64,000 nt of DNA from G963668655 sp963668655 (GTDB lineage Bacteria > Myxococcota_A > SURF-8). The position numbers and the translations under genes were made by a program. Under the pieces are notes generated by a model, which had not been told where the DNA came from, ran no database searches, and worked only from the letters and a program-made list of their open reading frames with translations. Positions 60,409 through 64,000 of this stretch are shown in pieces (the first letter of the stretch is position 1; each line of letters begins with the position of its first letter). The stretch is taken from NCBI GenBank assembly GCA_963668655.2, contig CAXXPQ010000004.1, positions 682,001 to 746,000 of the forward strand, written 5' to 3'.

Positions 60409-62309
60409 AGACGTTCGTCGATATAATCCGCCGTACGCGTGGCCAGGGCGGAAATGGTAATCATGGGATTGACGCCGATGGCGGGCGGGACGACGGAGCC
60501 GTCCGCAATGAACAGATTGGGCTGGTCGTACAGTTCGCCGTAAGGCGAGGCGACGTATCCGTCCGGATCCCCGCCCATACGGGCCGTGCCCAGAGGATGG
60601 TAGGCCGAGAGGTCGATGTCCCAGGCGTTCACGGTCCTCGACAGATTCCGCTTCAGGTCGGCCTCGTCTCTCATGGGGATCCAGCCATGAATGGGAGCGT
60701 AGGTGATTTGCGCCCCGGCGGCCAGATAGATCCTTGCCAGAATCTCGTGCCCCTGGATGATCCGCCGCCGGTCGTGCTTGTTCAGGTAATACGCGATAAA
60801 CGGCATGTTGGTGCCGCTGGGCCGCACGGTTCCCCGGCTGGTGTCCTTTATCATGAAGCCGAAGGTGGCGAAATGGTCGTACTGCTCCATGAAATCCTGG
60901 AGTTTCTGTCCGATGCCCAGGTAGAACGAGGCGGTGAGATCCAAGGGAACCTGCGCGCCCTCCAGCACCAGTCCCTCGCTCTTGAACTCGTCCACCATGT
61001 AACCCTGGGGAATGGACTTCCAGCCGTCGATCCGTTCGTCCATGATGGCGCTGTGCGGACTGGCCGGGTGAATGGACAGATTGCGTCCGAGCTGGCCGGA
61101 ACGGCCCCCCAGGCGATTTTTCATCAGCAATAACGGCGTGTACAGCGAGCCGCAAGCCAGAACCACAATGGGCGCCTTGACCGTGACGCTCTTTCCCGTC
61201 TTCAGGCAGCGGCCCTGGACGCCCTTGACCTCGCCGTTCTGTACGATGACTTTATCCACCTCGGTCCCCGTGACGAGATAGGCGCTGGCCTCGCAGGCCC
61301 GGGGAACGTAGGAAACGTTGGTGCTGCGCTTGGCGTCGGTGGGGCAGCCGAAAGCGCAGACGCCCTGTCCGTCGCAGTCCGGAGCGTTGCGGGGAAGCGG
61401 CCCGTGGCTGTAGCCCAGTTTTTCCGCGCCCCGGGCCACCACTTCCCCGTTCTTTCCCACGTATTTCATGTCGGCGGTCGTCACCTGGTAGACGTTGAAC
61501 ACGCGATCGAAGTACGGCTTCATGTGCGCGGGAGTGAAGTCCGTCAGCCCGAAGTTCTCCCGCCAGCGCCGCAGTTCGCGGTTGGGCGTGGCGAAGCAGG
61601 TTCCGGAATTGATGGTGGTCGTGCCGCCCACGCAACGCCCCACGGGCAGGATGATGGTGGTGTTGCCGGCCGTGGCGATGAATCCACTGTTGCGGTACAA
61701 CAGTTTCTGCATCTCGAAGGGGCGTCCGCTGAAATCCGAGCGAGGATGATACTCGCCCTCCTCGATCATGACGACGGCGTTGCCTTTTTCGGCCAGTTCC
61801 GCCGCCACGACGGCTCCGCCCGCGCCGGTGCCGACGACGACCACTTCCGCCTCCAGGTTGAGATCCTCGTGGACATCCCGGCCGCAAAGCACCTGCCGTT
61901 GCCAACGGGCGGGCTCGTCCTTCACGGGCGGCTTGCGGTACTCCATCTGCAACTGCTCGAAAATACCGGGATTGTCGTAATAGAACGCCTTCACGATCAC
62001 CGTCACCAGCCGGAACGGCAGGCGCATGGTGGCCGTGGCGTCGGCCCAGAATTCCAGATACTTTCGGGCCTTTTCATGGGAAAGTTTGCTCAGTGGCCGC
62101 AGGTAGCGCAGCCTCGCGCCTTCCTCGATGATGTACAGAAGCGCGAGAAACGTCCGGCGCACCGTGCGAGAATTGTCCGCTAAAAACCCCTCGATCCGAT
62201 CCACCACGTCCCGGGAGAACGGCGGAAAAATCCGCCCGGGCGGAATGGCCGCCTGGCCCAGACGATAAAGCATTTCGCGTTCACGCGCATTCAGGTGGAA
62301 TTTCGACAT
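60387..62309 (-). CDS. GMC-family oxidoreductase
   Basis: 640 residues, FAD-dependent alcohol or sterol oxidase/dehydrogenase family. The N-terminal 150 residues are an extra helical domain. FAD-binding starts EVVVVGTGAGGAVVAAELAEKG; VGRCVGGTTTINSGTCF and later LNLxIHPA-type text follow. The C-terminal catalytic region has DLSAYHPLGTARMGGDP (catalytic His) and the closing FIADGSVVPPAIGVNPMITISALATR. The Cys cluster GQGVCAFGCPTDAKRS is typical of the bacterial cholesterol-oxidase-like branch. CCGAGG precedes ATG 62309. Substrate unknown. Confidence 0.9.
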   Translation of the reverse strand: MSKFHLNAREREMLYRLGQAAIPPGRIFPPFSRDVVDRIEGFLADNSRTVRRTFLALLYIIEEGARLRYLRPLSKLSHEKARKYLEFWADATATMRLPFRLVTVIVKAFYYDNPGIFEQLQMEYRKPPVKDEPARWQRQVLCGRDVHEDLNLEAEVVVVGTGAGGAVVAAELAEKGNAVVMIEEGEYHPRSDFSGRPFEMQKLLYRNSGFIATAGNTTIILPVGRCVGGTTTINSGTCFATPNRELRRWRENFGLTDFTPAHMKPYFDRVFNVYQVTTADMKYVGKNGEVVARGAEKLGYSHGPLPRNAPDCDGQGVCAFGCPTDAKRSTNVSYVPRACEASAYLVTGTEVDKVIVQNGEVKGVQGRCLKTGKSVTVKAPIVVLACGSLYTPLLLMKNRLGGRSGQLGRNLSIHPASPHSAIMDERIDGWKSIPQGYMVDEFKSEGLVLEGAQVPLDLTASFYLGIGQKLQDFMEQYDHFATFGFMIKDTSRGTVRPSGTNMPFIAYYLNKHDRRRIIQGHEILARIYLAAGAQITYAPIHGWIPMRDEADLKRNLSRTVNAWDIDLSAYHPLGTARMGGDPDGYVASPYGELYDQPNLFIADGSVVPPAIGVNPMITISALATRTADYIDERLKTLSHV

Positions 62310-62327
62310 GAAAACCTCGGTCGCTTA

Positions 62328-62559
62328 GGCAGTGTCGTCACATGTTACATAACCAAATGGTATGCTTCTGTTATTATTAGTCATTTATGAATCTAAAGGG
62401 TGCCATAGTCTCACGGACCGGAAGGTCCGGAAGGCTGTGAATACATGGAAAACACAGCCTTCCTCGCTTCGCGAGTAAGACTATGGCGCCCTCATTTCGA
62501 CGAATTTTCATATTTTCATTCCGTGATGCACCACTTAAATAACCCGTGACGACACTATC
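62328..62559. mobile_element. MITE-like element with nested hairpins
   Basis: 232 bp bounded by 14-base terminal inverted repeats (GGCAGTGTCGTCAC left; GATAGTGTCGTCAC read inward from the right) and flanked by TA on both sides, as in IS630/mariner-type insertions. Inside, GGGTGCCATAGTCT (62398-62411) pairs with AGACTATGGCGCCC (62478-62491), enclosing GGAAGGCTGTG/CACAGCCTTCC and CTCGC/GCGAG stems. No transposase is encoded. It could be mobilised in trans and makes a stable folded RNA if transcribed. It fills most of the 339-base gap 62310-62648. Confidence 0.75.
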
Positions 62560-62648
62560 TAAGGGGCGAATATTTTTCGACAATGACAATACCGTGTGTC
62601 GATTTGGCAAAAAAAGCCGGAAAACGCGTACGCAAATGGAACGGAAGC

Positions 62649-63221
62649 TCAGCCTTTGTAGGTGAAACAATCGGATTCCGGACGGGAGAGCCATTCGGAG
62701 AGCAACTGGGCGTTGCGGTCCTTTTCCGAAGTCTCCACGATCTCCAGGGGCCACTCGACGCCGATATCCGGATCGGCGTGGTAGATGCCGGATTCTCCCG
62801 CCGGATTGTAAATTCCGGTGGTAAGATACTGAATCTCGGCCGCCTGCGAAAGCGCGCAGAATCCCCGGGCGAACCCGGCGGGGGCGAACAACTGCACGGG
62901 ATCCTCGGCGCTGGCCGTGACGCCGTGCCAGCGCCCCAGCGTGGGCGACCCTTTGCGGATATCCACGGCCACCAGAAACGCCCGGCCCACGATGACCCGC
63001 ATGCACTTCGCCATGGGCGGATCCCATTGAAAGTGCAGCCCGCGAACCACTCCCCGGCTCGATCGGGAATGATTCATCTGCACGAAACGCGCCGGCAATC
63101 CGGCCTTTTCGAACAGGTCTTCCCGGAACACCTCCATGAAAAAGCCGCGATGGTCCCGAAAAACCTCGTGGCGCACGACCAGCAGGTCCGGGATGGGGGT
63201 TTTTTCCACGCTCACATTCAT
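62649..63221 (-). CDS. rfbC: dTDP-4-dehydrorhamnose 3,5-epimerase
   Basis: 190 residues, cupin-fold epimerase of dTDP-L-rhamnose synthesis. Conserved parts are HRGFFMEVFRED, FVQMNHSRSSRGVVRGLHFQ (with the catalytic His), KCMRVIVGRAFLVAVDIRKGSPTLGRW, LFAPAGFARGFCALSQAAEIQYLTTGIYNP and DIGVEWP. Length is normal. No other rhamnose genes are present, so it acts with partners elsewhere, or with ugd toward surface polysaccharide. Confidence 0.93.
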   Translation of the reverse strand: MNVSVEKTPIPDLLVVRHEVFRDHRGFFMEVFREDLFEKAGLPARFVQMNHSRSSRGVVRGLHFQWDPPMAKCMRVIVGRAFLVAVDIRKGSPTLGRWHGVTASAEDPVQLFAPAGFARGFCALSQAAEIQYLTTGIYNPAGESGIYHADPDIGVEWPLEIVETSEKDRNAQLLSEWLSRPESDCFTYKG

Positions 63222-63391
63222 GTGTCGCCTGCCTTCCAGCCGAAAATCCGTCTTGACCAGGAAAGATCTTAATGAATCCCGCCCGGGAATGCAAATCCAT
63301 CGTTACCGGGAAATTCCCGACGGGCGTCCTTGCCGAATTCCCGCGTCGCGTGTAGGATACGATAGAAAACGAAATCCGAAAGGAACGACGC

Positions 63392-64000
63392 GTGCCTCAA
63401 CAAGCTACAGCATCCGGATATCATTACGAACTGGGCCCGATTCGTCCGCCGAGCGAAGCCCACAGCCTGCTCGTCCGCGTCTCCCGGAACTGCCCCTGGA
63501 ATCGCTGCCGTTTCTGCACCACCTATCGCGGCACGACCTTCGAGGCGCGAAAGCCGGAAGACGTGATGCAAGACATCGACCGCATGGCGAAGATCGCGGA
63601 AATCCTGACGGAAATCGCGGGAGACGACGAACGGATCACCCGGACGGTCATGGAAGAAGCCTTTCACCGGGGCCTTCCGCCGGACTCCGCCTATCAGGTG
63701 GCGTTGTTCCTGGCCCACGGCGGCCGAAACGTTTTTCTACAGGACGCCAACAGCCTGGACATCGACAAAGGCGAAATGGAAGCCATTCTGCTTCACCTGC
63801 GCCGCCGTTTTCCCCGGGTCACGCGCGTCACCACTTATGCCCGCTCCATGACTCTGAAGCGCCTGGGGAGCGAGGTGCTTCGCCGCTTTCGCGAGGCCGG
63901 TCTGACCCGGGTGCACGTCGGTCTGGAATCCGGAGATCTGGAAACGTTGAAGCGCATCCATAAAGGCGTCGGGCCGCGCCAGCACATCGAGGGAGGACGG
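63392..64000 (+). CDS. Radical SAM protein, N-terminal part (cut by window end)
   Basis: 203 codons without a stop run to the window end. Starts with GTG (AAAGGAACGACGC precedes it). The cluster-binding motif is NCPWNRCRFC (C-x4-C-x2-C), followed by GTTFEARKPEDVMQDIDRM, and the later FLQDANSLDI and TYARSMTLKRLGSEVLRRFREAGLTRVHVGLESGD are the barrel segments of the Elp3/MiaB/NifB superfamily. A [4Fe-4S] cluster would cleave S-adenosylmethionine. The substrate cannot be told from this part. Confidence 0.85.
   Translation, partial: MPQQATASGYHYELGPIRPPSEAHSLLVRVSRNCPWNRCRFCTTYRGTTFEARKPEDVMQDIDRMAKIAEILTEIAGDDERITRTVMEEAFHRGLPPDSAYQVALFLAHGGRNVFLQDANSLDIDKGEMEAILLHLRRRFPRVTRVTTYARSMTLKRLGSEVLRRFREAGLTRVHVGLESGDLETLKRIHKGVGPRQHIEGGR

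Overview
The window looks like chromosome of a Gram-negative bacterium of deltaproteobacterial type (Myxococcota-like or a related candidate phylum; this is an inference). The evidence is lineage style rather than a marker gene. There are six large lipoproteins, most with Asp-Gly-Asp (DGD) linkers just after the lipobox. There are also Cys-rich repeat proteins, an IgGFc-binding-like domain, a secreted protein ending in a GGGGC-TM-Arg sorting signal, and a TIGR02147-type protein paired with a lipoprotein. tmRNA encodes the tag AGNTIAENNYALAA. Start codons usually follow clear GGAGG-type ribosome binding sites.

1-22421: an integrated genetic island in ssrA. The last 23 bases of tmRNA (22399-22421) are repeated perfectly at 118-140. 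Between the copies lie a primase-polymerase, a HTH protein, a DGD lipoprotein, a membrane protein and a TIR-domain protein. These are followed by a small reverse-strand gene, a large SMC/RloC-like ATPase, two coupled PD-(D/E)xK genes, and a type IIG restriction-modification gene heading a chain of four more genes, each overlapping the next by 4 bases (membrane protein, Mrr-like nuclease, membrane protein, unknown). Excisionase, tyrosine integrase and a GNAT acetyltransferase close the island. The gene set (int, xis, prim-pol, many defence-type genes, no structural genes) resembles a phage-satellite or integrative-element defence island. Bases 1-66 are the 3' end of another integrase, so two elements probably sit in tandem at ssrA.

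22752-28013: a scarred zone of mobile DNA. An IS3-type element is cut by a second, complete IS3-type element, beyond which lie a 5'-truncated HerA-like ATPase, a recombinase fragment, and an excisionase/integrase pair ending beside tRNA-Asp. tRNA-Val and tRNA-Asp share one promoter.

28014-64000: ordinary chromosome. It holds a Spy/CpxP-like periplasmic protein, phosphofructokinase, UDP-glucose dehydrogenase, a GGQ release-factor-like protein, a MaoC hydratase, 5-formyl-THF cyclo-ligase, FetAB-like transporter, ADP-forming acyl-CoA synthetase, MFS transporter, UvrB, GMC oxidoreductase, RfbC and a radical SAM protein cut by the window end. Large surface or lipoprotein genes are interspersed. 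A good sigma-54 promoter precedes a 72-residue zinc-ribbon-like protein, and a 232-bp MITE-like element with nested hairpins lies between the GMC oxidoreductase and rfbC.

The most interesting candidates for new biology are the five-gene type IIG/Mrr/membrane-protein operon (11939-19689), the ATPase plus twin-nuclease module (7689-11762), the shared TGACA-N5-TGNCA operators in front of both, and the standalone TIR protein.
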